Part shown: piece by piece, positions 51,213-59,127 of the stretch
Numbering within the stretch: position 1 is the first letter of the stretch
Layout of the letters: every line of letters starts with the position of its first letter
From: Kocuria sp.
GTDB lineage: Bacteria; Actinomycetota; Actinomycetes; Actinomycetales; Micrococcaceae
DNA: 64,000 bases
Reading direction: 5' to 3'
Assembly (NCBI RefSeq): GCF_030538595.1
Contig: NZ_JAUNTS010000004.1
Coordinates: 62,001 to 126,000 of the forward strand
Program-made: the position numbers and the translations under genes
Notes under the pieces: generated by a model
What the model saw: the letters and a program-made list of their open reading frames with translations, nothing else
Told to the model about the DNA's origin: nothing
Database searches by the model: none

Positions 51213-52173
51213 ACTCCGCAATCCCACGTTCGGGTACCAAGGCCGGGACCACCCGCAGCAGTAGCACCATGGCGGCCAGTTCCACCACGGTTTGAGTCAG
51301 CACCACCAGAGGCACCAGATCGAACTGCTCCGGCAGCGCCAAGGCCAAGGGCAATACCACCAGGGAATTGCGCGCCACACAGCTGAAAACAATGGCTCGG
51401 GCAGGCGACGTCGTTGTGCGGAATACGCGCGTGCTCAACGTTGCCAAGGCCGTCATGGTCACCACGAAGGCGACGAATACGGGTACGGTCCAGATCACCT
51501 CAACCCACCGCGAGCCCACACCGGCAATTTGGGAAGCCACCACCAGGACCAGGACCACCATCAGGGACGGGACCATGGCGCCCTGGCCCACCCGCTGTAT
51601 CCGAGCAGCCGCAGCGCTCCGAGTCGCCCAGGACTGCACGCCTGCGGCAAGCAACAGGGGGAGCACAAGCAAGACCAGCAGTGCGGTGATGAACGGCCCG
51701 GGTGCCACGTCCACCACCAGCTCCGGTCCTCCGATCAGTACCACCAGCGGGGCCAGAACCAGCATTTGAGCCACCATCAGCACGGGGGTTGCTGCCGTCA
51801 TACGGGCGCTGTCTCCGCCGGCCAATCCGGTGAACACAATGACCCAGTCAACGCAGGGAACCAGCAACACCAGCACAACCCCCAGGAGCAGAGCGGGGTG
51901 ATCGGTCAAGGGGCGGGTCAGTAGCCACACCACCGCCGGGACCACCAGGAAGTTCAATCCCAGCAGCAGCCCCAGAAACTTGATGTCCCGCAACGCCTGA
52001 ACCACTCGAACCATTGGGATGGCCAGGAAAGTGCTCCACAGCATGACGGCAATGGCGGGATTGATCAGCGCCTCCAAACCTGTGGCAAAGGTCGGTACCG
52101 TCAAGCCCAGAAGTAGCCCCACCGCCACGGAACCCAGGTAAAAACCCACCTGGTGGCGCTCCAAAAAATCCAC
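51211..52173 (-). CDS. BASS/ACR3-like sodium or arsenite carrier
   Basis: 320 residues with 10 spans. Segments such as VPCVDWVIVFTGLAGGDSARMTAATPVLMVAQM and VARNSLVVLPLALALP fit the bile-acid:sodium symporter superfamily, arsenite-efflux (ACR3) branch; however, the typical ACR3 Cys position is occupied by the PCVDW segment and no ars genes or ArsR lie nearby. Substrate open: arsenite, organic anion or another solute. It starts at ATG 52173 and has no obvious operon partner. Confidence 0.75.
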   Translation of the reverse strand: MDFLERHQVGFYLGSVAVGLLLGLTVPTFATGLEALINPAIAVMLWSTFLAIPMVRVVQALRDIKFLGLLLGLNFLVVPAVVWLLTRPLTDHPALLLGVVLVLLVPCVDWVIVFTGLAGGDSARMTAATPVLMVAQMLVLAPLVVLIGGPELVVDVAPGPFITALLVLLVLPLLLAAGVQSWATRSAAAARIQRVGQGAMVPSLMVVLVLVVASQIAGVGSRWVEVIWTVPVFVAFVVTMTALATLSTRVFRTTTSPARAIVFSCVARNSLVVLPLALALPEQFDLVPLVVLTQTVVELAAMVLLLRVVPALVPERGIAE

Positions 52174-52374
52174 CGGCTACCTTCCCCGATCCATGCCTTG
52201 CGCACCACTGCTGCGCGGCTCGTCTGTCAGGGGACATCGTGACATGCTGCCAGGAATACTCGGATCACCGCTCCCGTTACGTGAAGTGTCACCCAATCCT
52301 TGGAGTCGCGGAAAGCGGCGCTGCCAGCCCGCGCGTCAGTCCCACGGCTCCCACAACTGCCGAAAGGCCAGATC

Positions 52375-52686
52375 ATGACCCAGATTCCGGACACCTCGTT
52401 TTCCGTGCGGCACAATCCCGCCGGACAGGTTTTTGAACTGCTCCATGAGGATCAGGTGATCGGTGAACTCAACTATCAGGAGGCTCAGCTGGCCGATGGT
52501 TCACCGGCCTGGAACCTGATCCACACCGGGGTGCGTCCTGAGTATCGCAATCAAGGTCTGGCAGCTCAGCTGGTCAGGGCAGCCATGGATGCTGCGGCCG
52601 CAGCCGACCGGAAAGTGATCCCCACATGCCCTTACATCCGAATCTGGCTGCGTAAGAACACCGATTATCAGCACCTGACCCGCTGA
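52375..52686 (+). CDS. Small GNAT-fold acetyltransferase (YidJ/YjdJ-type)
   Basis: 103 residues from ATG 52375 behind GAAAGG. The acetyl-CoA site is IHTGVRPEYRNQGLAAQLVRAAMD and the ending VIPTCPYIRIWLRKNTDY is characteristic of the short Gcn5-related group, which has just one domain. Substrate unknown. The pirin gene begins 7 bp after its stop codon, so they are cotranscribed. Confidence 0.88.
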   Translation: MTQIPDTSFSVRHNPAGQVFELLHEDQVIGELNYQEAQLADGSPAWNLIHTGVRPEYRNQGLAAQLVRAAMDAAAAADRKVIPTCPYIRIWLRKNTDYQHLTR

Positions 52687-52693
52687 GGAGATC

Positions 52694-53719
52694 ATGAGCA
52701 ACACCGAACCCGTCCCCTTGGAGACTGTCTGTAGCTCGGATGGGGGTCAAGACATTCAGATCCTGCCACCGCGCATGGTTCCCCTGGGTGGACCGCGGAG
52801 CATGACGGTGCGCCGTACCTTGCCGCAGCGCAAACGTTCCCTGGTGGGAGCGTGGTGTTTCCTGGACAGTTACGGTCCTGACGATGTCTCAGAATCCAAC
52901 GGCATGAATGTGGCCCGGCACCCGCACACCGGGCTGGCCACGGTGTCTTGGCTGTTCACGGGAGAGATCGACCACCTGGATTCCGCCGGTAACAGCGCCG
53001 TGGTGCGGCCCGGGGAAATGAACCTGATGCTGGCAGGGCGCGGGATCACACACCAGGAGTTCTCCACCGCGCAGACCAGGGTGCTGCACGGGGCTCAACT
53101 CTGGTATGCGCTGCCGGAGTCCACGCGCCACGGTGAGCACGATTTTGTGCACTACGTTCCGGAGCCGGTGGCTGGCTCTGGATGGAGCCTGCGAGTGTTC
53201 CTGGGTTCCCTGGCCGGTTCCACGGCACCCGTGGACACGCGCACCCCGCCGCTGCTGGGTGCTGAGCTGGTGGTGGAGCCCGGCGCCTCCGTGGAGTTGG
53301 GCCTTGACCCCAGTTTCGAACATGCTCTGCTGGTGGATCGTGGTGCACCACGCGCGGATGGCGTGGAGATACCCGTGGATCACTTGGCTTACTTTTCTCC
53401 GGGCCGCTCAACATTGACCGTGACCACTCACGACGACGACGCCGCACCCACCCGCCTTCTGCTTCTCGGTGGCGTTCCGCTGGGTGAGGAGATCGTGATG
53501 TGGTGGAACTTCATTGGCCGGTCACACGAGGAAGTGGTGGCCTACCGGGCCATCTATCAGCATGAGATCGGAGTGGATGGGCCTCCGGATGAGGTTGTCT
53601 TGGCTGCTGCTGGACTTTCAGCAGATCATGCGCAGCGATTCGGCCCGTATCCAGCCGGGCAGCCGCAAGCACTTCCTGCTCCACCCCTGCCTAATGCTCG
53701 ATTACGTTCCCGGAGTTAG
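52694..53719 (+). CDS. Pirin-family cupin protein
   Basis: 341 residues. Two cupin domains; the N-terminal one carries the metal ligands in ARHPHTGLATVSWLFTGEIDHLDS (His-x-His) and GITHQEF (His, Glu). Bacterial pirins bind iron and some have quercetin dioxygenase activity, others act as regulatory partners. The last codons overlap a CCTAAT-GCTCG-ATTACG motif that recurs in the AT-rich gap downstream. Confidence 0.88.
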   Translation: MSNTEPVPLETVCSSDGGQDIQILPPRMVPLGGPRSMTVRRTLPQRKRSLVGAWCFLDSYGPDDVSESNGMNVARHPHTGLATVSWLFTGEIDHLDSAGNSAVVRPGEMNLMLAGRGITHQEFSTAQTRVLHGAQLWYALPESTRHGEHDFVHYVPEPVAGSGWSLRVFLGSLAGSTAPVDTRTPPLLGAELVVEPGASVELGLDPSFEHALLVDRGAPRADGVEIPVDHLAYFSPGRSTLTVTTHDDDAAPTRLLLLGGVPLGEEIVMWWNFIGRSHEEVVAYRAIYQHEIGVDGPPDEVVLAAAGLSADHAQRFGPYPAGQPQALPAPPLPNARLRSRS

Positions 53720-53800
53720 CGAAGGTTTTATTGACCTAATACGTTGAATTACGCACTGAAATGGTGAATCGGCTTGTCAGGTGCCTAATACTCGATTAGG
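53690..53800 (+). repeat. Three CCTAAT-N5/7-ATTA(C/G)G dyads before the DUF1540 gene
   Basis: Copies at 53690-53706 (within the pirin gene end), 53735-53753 and 53784-53800, spaced 45 and 49 bp; the last, CCTAATACTCGATTAGG, is a perfect inverted repeat. The 53720-53880 stretch is much richer in A/T than its surroundings and probably contains the DUF1540 promoter. Half-sites CCTAAT/ATTAGG also occur at 55360-55397. Confidence 0.55.
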
Positions 53801-53981
53801 AAATATGATCTTTCGCTAATTATTGTAAGGCTTTCCTTGCTTGTGGTAGGTGATTACGTTCTTTAGTCTGAGTGCATCAGGTTGATTGAAGGGTTACCCA
53901 CAAGAGCCAGTCAGTCGCACTTCCAGACCACGCTGAACGGGACGCCCGGTTCCGAAGCTCACTTCAAGGAGAAATCGCATC

Positions 53982-54248
53982 ATGGCCACTGTCACCGACG
54001 TCAAGACCTGCACCGTCACCGCCTGCGCATACAACAACCAGGGCTGCACCGCGGAAGCCGTGACCATCACGGATTCCGGCTGTGCCACCTTCATTTCCCT
54101 GGACGCCCGCGGTGGCCTGCCCACCGCCAGTGCCCACGTAGGGGCCTGCCAGCGCGCCAACTGCAAGTTCAACCAGGACCTGCTGTGCACCGCCTCCGCC
54201 ATTACCGTGGGGGACTCGGAAGCCTGCATGTCCTTTGAGGCTCGCTGA
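53982..54248 (+). CDS. Small cysteine-rich protein with two DUF1540 motifs
   Basis: 88 residues from ATG 53982 behind AAGGAGAA. Eight cysteines are arranged as two DUF1540-like units (TCTVTACAYNNQGCTAEAVTI...GCATF and GACQRANCKFNQDLLCTASAITVGD...ACMSF), each of which can hold a metal ion, probably zinc or iron. Function unknown. The unusually AT-rich promoter region with repeated dyads suggests tight regulation, perhaps by metal. A strong hairpin follows the gene. Confidence 0.85.
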   Translation: MATVTDVKTCTVTACAYNNQGCTAEAVTITDSGCATFISLDARGGLPTASAHVGACQRANCKFNQDLLCTASAITVGDSEACMSFEAR

Positions 54249-54300
54249 GTTTCAGCCCTTTCTGCTGACGCACAAGAGCCAGACTGGCCTGTAGTTGTCA

Positions 54301-54353
54301 CAACAGTGGCCCGGTGATCCCCCACGTAGGGGTAGGTCACCGGGCCACCGTTG
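54301..54353. terminator. Terminator between the DUF1540 and DUF2470-like genes
   Basis: GTGGCCCGGTGA pairs with TCACCGGGCCAC (12 bp), extended after one mismatch by CAAC/GTTG, with a nested CCCC-ACGTA-GGGG in the loop. It serves both convergent genes; TTGTCTTG follows on the plus strand. Confidence 0.7.
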
Positions 54354-54383
54354 TCTTGCCGGGTGGGGTCTTCCGTGGTGCTG

Positions 54384-55238
54384 TCAGGCGTTGATTTCGG
54401 TGAGATCCCGTACTGCCAGCAGCAGGTCTTCAACCGATTTCACCGTTCGATCCAGCGGAACCACCACCGTTTCGCGCCGGGGGCCTTCGGCCACCAGGAA
54501 CGCGATTTCGCGGTCAGTCACCGCTACCGGGTAGGCGCGCCCCGTGGCGCAGTGCACGCTACCCGGTGCGTCAGGGAAGGCTGCGGTCACGCTGGCCGCA
54601 GCCCGCAGTGCGGGAACAATCTCCGTCAGATACGTTCCCCACTGGCAGCGCAATGCTTCAACGGCCTCAACCTCCACCTCTGGAGTGGGCCATGCAGAAC
54701 GCGGCTTGAGGGCTTCATGGTCCAGGGCGTGCGAGCCGTGCACGTGATGAACGGTCATCCGCAGTGGCTCCACGTGCCACAGTTGGGCTCCGGGCCAGCA
54801 CGCCAGGGTTCGAGCGATGTCAGAGGGCAGGGGCCCCTCGGCCAACAGCGCGTGTTCCTCATCTTCTGTGCAGCGTGTGAGCCACGCGTGTCCGGAAAGC
54901 TCCGCCGTGTTCATGCGGATTTCCGCCACCGGAGCCTCCGCTGCAATGGTCATGGCAACCCGTAATGGCCGCCCCGGTTCCATGGTTGGCCAGGCGTCAT
55001 CAGTGGGGGCTGCCACCAGATAGCGGCGACCATCTGCGCCTGCACCGTGAAAAGCGGTTTCCAGGGTGAAGCCGCGTTCGCCGTCGTGACACACCACGGT
55101 GAGTTTGCCGGCGCCATTGAGTAGACGTGCTGCGGCATCCGTGGCGGCCACGTCAAGGTGGCAGGGCTGCTGGGACTGGGTGCCGGATTCAGCGGTGGTG
55201 TGGCTGCGAGTGTTCGCGCTTTCACGTGGGGGTGTCAT
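54384..55238 (-). CDS. DUF2470-like protein, probably iron-regulated
   Basis: 284 residues from ATG 55238 with TGGAG upstream (the frame runs on to 55352 but overlaps regulatory DNA). Residues about 30-115 resemble the haem-utilisation HugZ-type split barrel (LTVVCHDGERGFTLETAFHGAGADGRRYLVAAPTDD), and the second half matches DUF2470 (VEAVEALRCQWGTYLTEIVPALR). Such proteins accompany iron or haem acquisition in actinobacteria. A DtxR/IdeR-like box 77 bp upstream supports iron control. No siderophore genes are adjacent. Confidence 0.7.
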   Translation of the reverse strand: MTPPRESANTRSHTTAESGTQSQQPCHLDVAATDAAARLLNGAGKLTVVCHDGERGFTLETAFHGAGADGRRYLVAAPTDDAWPTMEPGRPLRVAMTIAAEAPVAEIRMNTAELSGHAWLTRCTEDEEHALLAEGPLPSDIARTLACWPGAQLWHVEPLRMTVHHVHGSHALDHEALKPRSAWPTPEVEVEAVEALRCQWGTYLTEIVPALRAAASVTAAFPDAPGSVHCATGRAYPVAVTDREIAFLVAEGPRRETVVVPLDRTVKSVEDLLLAVRDLTEINA

Positions 55239-55314
55239 CCGGTTCTCCAGGTCTTTGAGTGGTGCTTGTGGTTCCCGTGCTGAGGGTTCCTTGTGCTTCC
55301 GCCGTCGCAACAAC

Positions 55315-55333
55315 TGAGGTGAACCTAACCTGT
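55315..55333 (-). promoter_or_regulatory. DtxR/IdeR-type iron box
   Basis: TGAGGTGAACCTAACCTGT agrees with the consensus TTAGGTTAGSCTAACCTAA at 14 of 19 positions, including both AGGT and CTAACCT cores. It lies upstream of the DUF2470-like gene and 108 bp from the divergent MGMT-like gene. Confidence 0.6.
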
Positions 55334-55359
55334 TCAGTGGGAGTGCAGTCAAGGCTTGA

Positions 55360-55397
55360 CCGACAATTAGGTCATGATGCTATGCCCTAATTGTCGG
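55360..55397. promoter_or_regulatory. Perfect 12-bp inverted repeat before the MGMT-like gene
   Basis: CCGACAATTAGG (55360-55371), 14-nt spacer, CCTAATTGTCGG (55386-55397). It lies in the divergent promoter between the DUF2470-like and MGMT-like genes, 44 bp before the latter, and includes the ATTAGG/CCTAAT half-sites also seen upstream of the DUF1540 gene. A DNA operator is more likely than a terminator here. Confidence 0.5.
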
Positions 55398-55440
55398 GGT
55401 CTGTGGAGTGATGTAAGCCGTGCCGTGTGACCATTGAGTC

Positions 55441-56112
55441 ATGCACCTGCCTTCGCACCCCGCCTGGACCTGGATGGATACACCGCTGGGTGATCTGCTG
55501 GTGGTGACCACAGCTCGCGGGATCTATCGCACGGAATTTTGGTCCACGCAGGCGGTGGTTCAGGAGACCCGACGAGCTGTGGGTCTGGAGCCGGGGCGCA
55601 AGCGAACAGACCCAACGGCAGCAGCAAACTCAGGAGCCGCACTGGGTTCGCCCCATGAGGTGCACCTGGATGAGTCCTTTGAGCAAGTGCACGTGTTGGA
55701 GGCGTCCGCACAAGACCTGGGCTCCTACCCGCAGCCGGGGGCAGCCAGCCTGGCCGAACTGCGCAGTCAGGTGGAGCAGTGGTTTGATGGCCACCGCCAA
55801 GATTTTGACGTGGCCCCTGATTTGACCGGGCAGCACGGTTTTCGGTTGGAGATCTACCGGGTGATTCAGGAGATTCCGTTCGGGCAGACAGCCACGTACG
55901 GGGAGGTTGCTGCACTGGCCGGCTCTCCGCGAGCAGCCCGTGCCGTGGGAACGGCGTGCCGGGACATTCCTGTCTCCCTGTTCCTCCCGGTGCACCGTGT
56001 CACCCGGGCGGATGGGTCCACGGGGGAAGCTTCTGGATCAGACCGTCATCGGAGCCGACTGCTCCAGCATGAACAAGCCGTTCTGGGGCGCGCAGTGTCC
56101 CCGTGGAACTGA
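55441..56112 (+). CDS. MGMT/Ogt homologue lacking the catalytic cysteine (ATL-like)
   Basis: 223 residues: an N-terminal Ogt-like domain and the C-terminal DNA-binding domain (FRLEIYRVIQEIPFGQTATYGEVAALAGSPRAARAVGTA). The active-site PCHR is PVHR: codon 55990-55992 is GTG, giving Val184. The hinge Asn, 8 residues before, is Ile176. The Arg finger region RAVG is kept. It therefore cannot accept alkyl groups, but could bind alkylated DNA and signal to other repair, as alkyltransferase-like proteins do. Those usually have Trp, Ala or Ser in place of Cys and no N-terminal domain, so this is unusual. No repair gene is adjacent. Confidence 0.87.
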   Translation: MHLPSHPAWTWMDTPLGDLLVVTTARGIYRTEFWSTQAVVQETRRAVGLEPGRKRTDPTAAANSGAALGSPHEVHLDESFEQVHVLEASAQDLGSYPQPGAASLAELRSQVEQWFDGHRQDFDVAPDLTGQHGFRLEIYRVIQEIPFGQTATYGEVAALAGSPRAARAVGTACRDIPVSLFLPVHRVTRADGSTGEASGSDRHRSRLLQHEQAVLGRAVSPWN

Positions 56113-56195
56113 ACTCCACGGACCTGTGGAACTGAACTCCACGGGCATGTGGAGATGAATCCCTTGGAACTGCGCGCGGTCGGTGGTCCAGCACA

Positions 56196-57065
56196 CTAAA
56201 ACTCCACGGTCCCCTGGATCAGCACGCGGGACTGGCCACCCACCCAAATGTCTTGGCCATCGTGGTGGACCTGCACCCTGCCTGAGCGGCCCATTACCGT
56301 GCCCTGGGCTGCAACGTAGTTCTCCGGTGCCAGTCCTGCCGGGATCAACCAGGAGGCAAATCCCGCGTTCAAACTCCCCGTCACGGGGTCTTCCCGCACG
56401 GTCCCGCCCATGGAAATCAACGCGCGGACCTCCACGTCGGCAGGCTGTTCACCCGTAGCTGTCTGCCCCTGAGTTGAGTGGGCACCCAGCAGGCCCACCC
56501 GCAGATCATGCTGCGCAAAAGCTCCAGGATCCGGGGTGCACCCGAGCACCGTTTGGGCATCTGTGAGCACCAGCCCCATCCATCCTGGGCCATTGTCCAC
56601 CCAGTTGGCGGCTTGAATCTGACCCGGGGCCAGCCCCAGGGCATCGCACACTGTGGCCAGGGTCTCGGAAGCCACTTCACCTGCGCGGAGCAGGGGTGGG
56701 GCAGCAAAGGCGAGCCCACCGTCGTCGTCTGCGGTCACGGTGATCAGGCCCGCCGCACACTGCTGAACCGGCCGACCCGCAGTGTGCGGGGAACCGCCGA
56801 CAGCCAACCAGGCGCGGGCTGAGCCCAGCGTTGGATGGCCGGCAAAGGGCAGTTCTTCATCCGGGGTGAAAATACGTACCCGGTAGTCAGCGCCAGGTTC
56901 CGTGGGCGCTAGTAGGAAAGTGGTCTCGGAGAGGTTGGTCCACTGGGCAAAGCGCTGCATCTGCTCCTGCGTCAAGGCATCAGCATGGTGCACCACCGCC
57001 ACGGGGTTGCCGCGGTGAGGATCGGCGGAGAATACGTCCACCTGGGAAAACTGAAAATGTGTCAC
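56196..57065 (-). CDS. PhzF-family isomerase
   Basis: 289 residues from GTG 57065. Two PhzF half-domains: FSQVDVFSADPHRGNPVAVVHHADALTQEQMQRFAQWTNLSETTFLL, then the catalytic Glu in RIFTPDEELPFAGHPTLGSARAW; second half RALISMGGTVREDPVTGSLNAGFASWL. The family catalyses proton shifts on small metabolites as in phenazine biosynthesis, but no phenazine genes are here, and most such singletons have unknown substrates. A longer frame (to 57326) lies over the ASCH gene on the other strand. Confidence 0.88.
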   Translation of the reverse strand: MTHFQFSQVDVFSADPHRGNPVAVVHHADALTQEQMQRFAQWTNLSETTFLLAPTEPGADYRVRIFTPDEELPFAGHPTLGSARAWLAVGGSPHTAGRPVQQCAAGLITVTADDDGGLAFAAPPLLRAGEVASETLATVCDALGLAPGQIQAANWVDNGPGWMGLVLTDAQTVLGCTPDPGAFAQHDLRVGLLGAHSTQGQTATGEQPADVEVRALISMGGTVREDPVTGSLNAGFASWLIPAGLAPENYVAAQGTVMGRSGRVQVHHDGQDIWVGGQSRVLIQGTVEF

Positions 57066-57154
57066 GGGATGATCTTGGCATTTTCGTCGTCCTTCTTGCC
57101 TCTCCGCGCTGGCCCTGCGGCGTGAATCGGGCAGCTGGTCGGTACGCTGGGGCG

Positions 57155-57574
57155 ATGTCTGAGCTGCCACTGGCTGAATTCGCCTTCCCCGGACCGTTGC
57201 GTGATGCCTTGGTTGCGGCCATTCTGGACGGCACCAAAACCACCACCAGTTCGCTGTTGCAGCAGCACCTTGCTGCGGGGGAGGCGTTGCCGCAGGTGGG
57301 GGAGTGCAGTGCCGTGGTGGATTCATCCGGTCAGGTGGTGTGCGTGATCCAGTTCAGAGCGGTCGAGGTGATACCCCTGGGTTCCGTTTCCCTGGCCCAC
57401 GCGGTGGCCGAAGGTGAGGGATTCCAGACGGTGGAGCAATGGCGGGCGGCTCATCAGACCTTTTGGGGTTCTGAGCAGCTGCGGGCTGAATTGGGTCCAG
57501 ACTTTGTGCTGAATGATTCAACTTCGGTGGTGGTGGAGGAATTCGCGGTGGTGTCCAGAACCTCTGACTCCTGA
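57155..57574 (+). CDS. ASCH-domain protein, likely leaderless
   Basis: 139 residues from ATG 57155. The ASCH motif GTKTTTSSLLQQHLAAGEALPQVGECSAVVDSSGQVVCVIQFRAVEVIPLGSVS is followed by WRAAHQTFW, typical of the group that includes RNA-binding and cytidine-amidohydrolase (YqfB-like) proteins. TACGCTGG lies 4 nt upstream of the start and no ribosome site is seen. The last 121 bp overlap the 3' end of the convergent EamA gene on the other strand. Confidence 0.85.
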   Translation: MSELPLAEFAFPGPLRDALVAAILDGTKTTTSSLLQQHLAAGEALPQVGECSAVVDSSGQVVCVIQFRAVEVIPLGSVSLAHAVAEGEGFQTVEQWRAAHQTFWGSEQLRAELGPDFVLNDSTSVVVEEFAVVSRTSDS

Positions 57575-58503
57575 GAGTTGGGGGTGCGTGCCAGAGGGGG
57601 TGCCGGGGGAGTGTCCGGGGCAAGAGCCAAGATGACCAGGGCAATTCCCAAAACACTCAGGCCAGCCCATCCGGTGGAGGAGAGTTGTTCGCCCACCACC
57701 AGGACGGCCAAAAGCGCTGCCACGGCGGGTTCGCTCAGGGTGATGGTGGTGGCCGTGCTGGGGCGAATGCGGGTGAGGCCAATGCCGAACAGCACATAGC
57801 CCAAGAACATGGGGACCAGCGCCATGTAGGCACCCACTGCAAAGTTGCCGGGTGAGGCCAGCAGCGGTGCCCCGGTTGCCAGCAGGACGGGCAGCAGCAG
57901 GAGACCGCCGGTGCCGAAAACGCAGCCCATGGCGGCGCCGCGGGACACTCCTGCTTCCAGAAGGCGATGCACCACCCAGGAATACATGGCGTAGCTGGTA
58001 CCGGCCACCAGTCCCAAGCCAATTCCAGCCAAAGTCTCCAGGGCGGAGGCCTCCGGCTGGGCCGTTTTGGCCAGGCACAACAGGGCCCCACCCAGGATGC
58101 CCAGGGTGGCGGCCACCATCCACCAGATGCCCAACTTGCGGCCGTCAAGGATGCGTTCCAGCAGGCCGGAGGCCAACGGGGCGCTGGCCAGGGAGACCAC
58201 AGTGCCAATGGCCACCCCGGCCAGGTGCATGGAGCTGTAAAACGCCAATGGATAGACCACCACGGCGCAGGCCCCCAGCAGCATCAGCCAGGCATGGGTG
58301 CGTAACAACGGCCTGTCTCGCCGAATTGACCGCCATGCAATGGCCGCTTGCAGCAACCCGCCAATCCCCATGGCAACCGCCCCGATGGCCACTGGACTGA
58401 CCTCCGGGGCAAAGGTGGCAGCGGTGCCGGTGGTGCCCCACAGGATGGAAGTGGCCCCAACGGCCAAGATGCCCGGAGTGGTGCCGGGCGCTGTGCGGCT
58501 CAA
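57454..58503 (-). CDS. EamA/DMT-family transporter
   Basis: 349 residues with 10 spans in two EamA halves (GILAVGATSILWGTTGTAATFAP... and LGLVAGTSYAMYSWVVHRLLEAG...LSEPAVAALLAVLVVGEQLSSTGWAGLSVLGIALVILA). The final 50 or so residues (PPAPPLARTPNSQESEVLDTTANSSTTTEV...) are polar, beyond the last span, and are the part that overlaps the ASCH gene. Substrate unknown; metabolite or drug export is usual. Coupled by ATGA to the TetR gene upstream. Confidence 0.87.
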   Translation of the reverse strand: MSRTAPGTTPGILAVGATSILWGTTGTAATFAPEVSPVAIGAVAMGIGGLLQAAIAWRSIRRDRPLLRTHAWLMLLGACAVVVYPLAFYSSMHLAGVAIGTVVSLASAPLASGLLERILDGRKLGIWWMVAATLGILGGALLCLAKTAQPEASALETLAGIGLGLVAGTSYAMYSWVVHRLLEAGVSRGAAMGCVFGTGGLLLLPVLLATGAPLLASPGNFAVGAYMALVPMFLGYVLFGIGLTRIRPSTATTITLSEPAVAALLAVLVVGEQLSSTGWAGLSVLGIALVILALAPDTPPAPPLARTPNSQESEVLDTTANSSTTTEVESFSTKSGPNSARSCSEPQKV

Positions 58504-59075
58504 CGCTGTAACCCATTCAGTAGGGCCTGCGCCAAGGTCCGGGCGTGCAGGATTCGATCTGGGGAGCCCTCCAGCCCCGCAAGGGACATGGAGCCTTCCA
58601 GTAGAAAAGCCAGATGCTCCGTGAGCTGGGTGGCGCTGGTTTCATCCACCAGCTCACGCAGCGCGGTGATCACGATGGCCTGCACTTCAGCTTTGTGCCT
58701 GGCCACTGCTGCCCGAGCCGGATCACCCACCGGCAGTTCCCCCGCAGCATTGAGCAAACCGCAACCGCGAAAACCGTTCTGGTAAGCGCCCTGTGCATGA
58801 TCCAGATAAGCATCGAACACGGCCAGCACCCGCTCCTGCGGTGAGTGGGCATCCGCAGCCCGTAGACGGTGCAGGTCCATCCACTCCTGGTGGCGGGCGT
58901 CAATGTACCCCTCCACCAGGGCGGACTTGTTGGCAAAGTTGTTGTAAAGGCTCATCTTGGCCACTCCGGCTTCCGCAATCACGGTGTCGATTCCCGTGGC
59001 CGCAATGCCGTGTGCGTAAAAGCAGCGCGCGGCCGCGCTCAGGATGCGCTCGCGGGCTGGGGTGCGTGGTGGCAT
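58500..59075 (-). CDS. TetR-family regulator of the EamA transporter
   Basis: 191 residues from ATG 59075 behind GAGGAA. HTH: ARERILSAAARCFYAHGIAATGIDTVIAEAGVAKMSLYNNFANKSALVEGYID, close to the LmrA/YxaF-like group with MSLYNNF recognition helix. It overlaps the transporter gene by 4 bp, and a 16-bp perfect palindrome 53 bp upstream is a strong candidate operator, so autoregulation with the transporter is likely. Confidence 0.9.
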   Translation of the reverse strand: MPPRTPARERILSAAARCFYAHGIAATGIDTVIAEAGVAKMSLYNNFANKSALVEGYIDARHQEWMDLHRLRAADAHSPQERVLAVFDAYLDHAQGAYQNGFRGCGLLNAAGELPVGDPARAAVARHKAEVQAIVITALRELVDETSATQLTEHLAFLLEGSMSLAGLEGSPDRILHARTLAQALLNGLQR

Positions 59076-59127
59076 GGCAGATTCCTCACGGGGTGACGAC
59101 GACGAACACCCCCATCCAACCCCAAAA

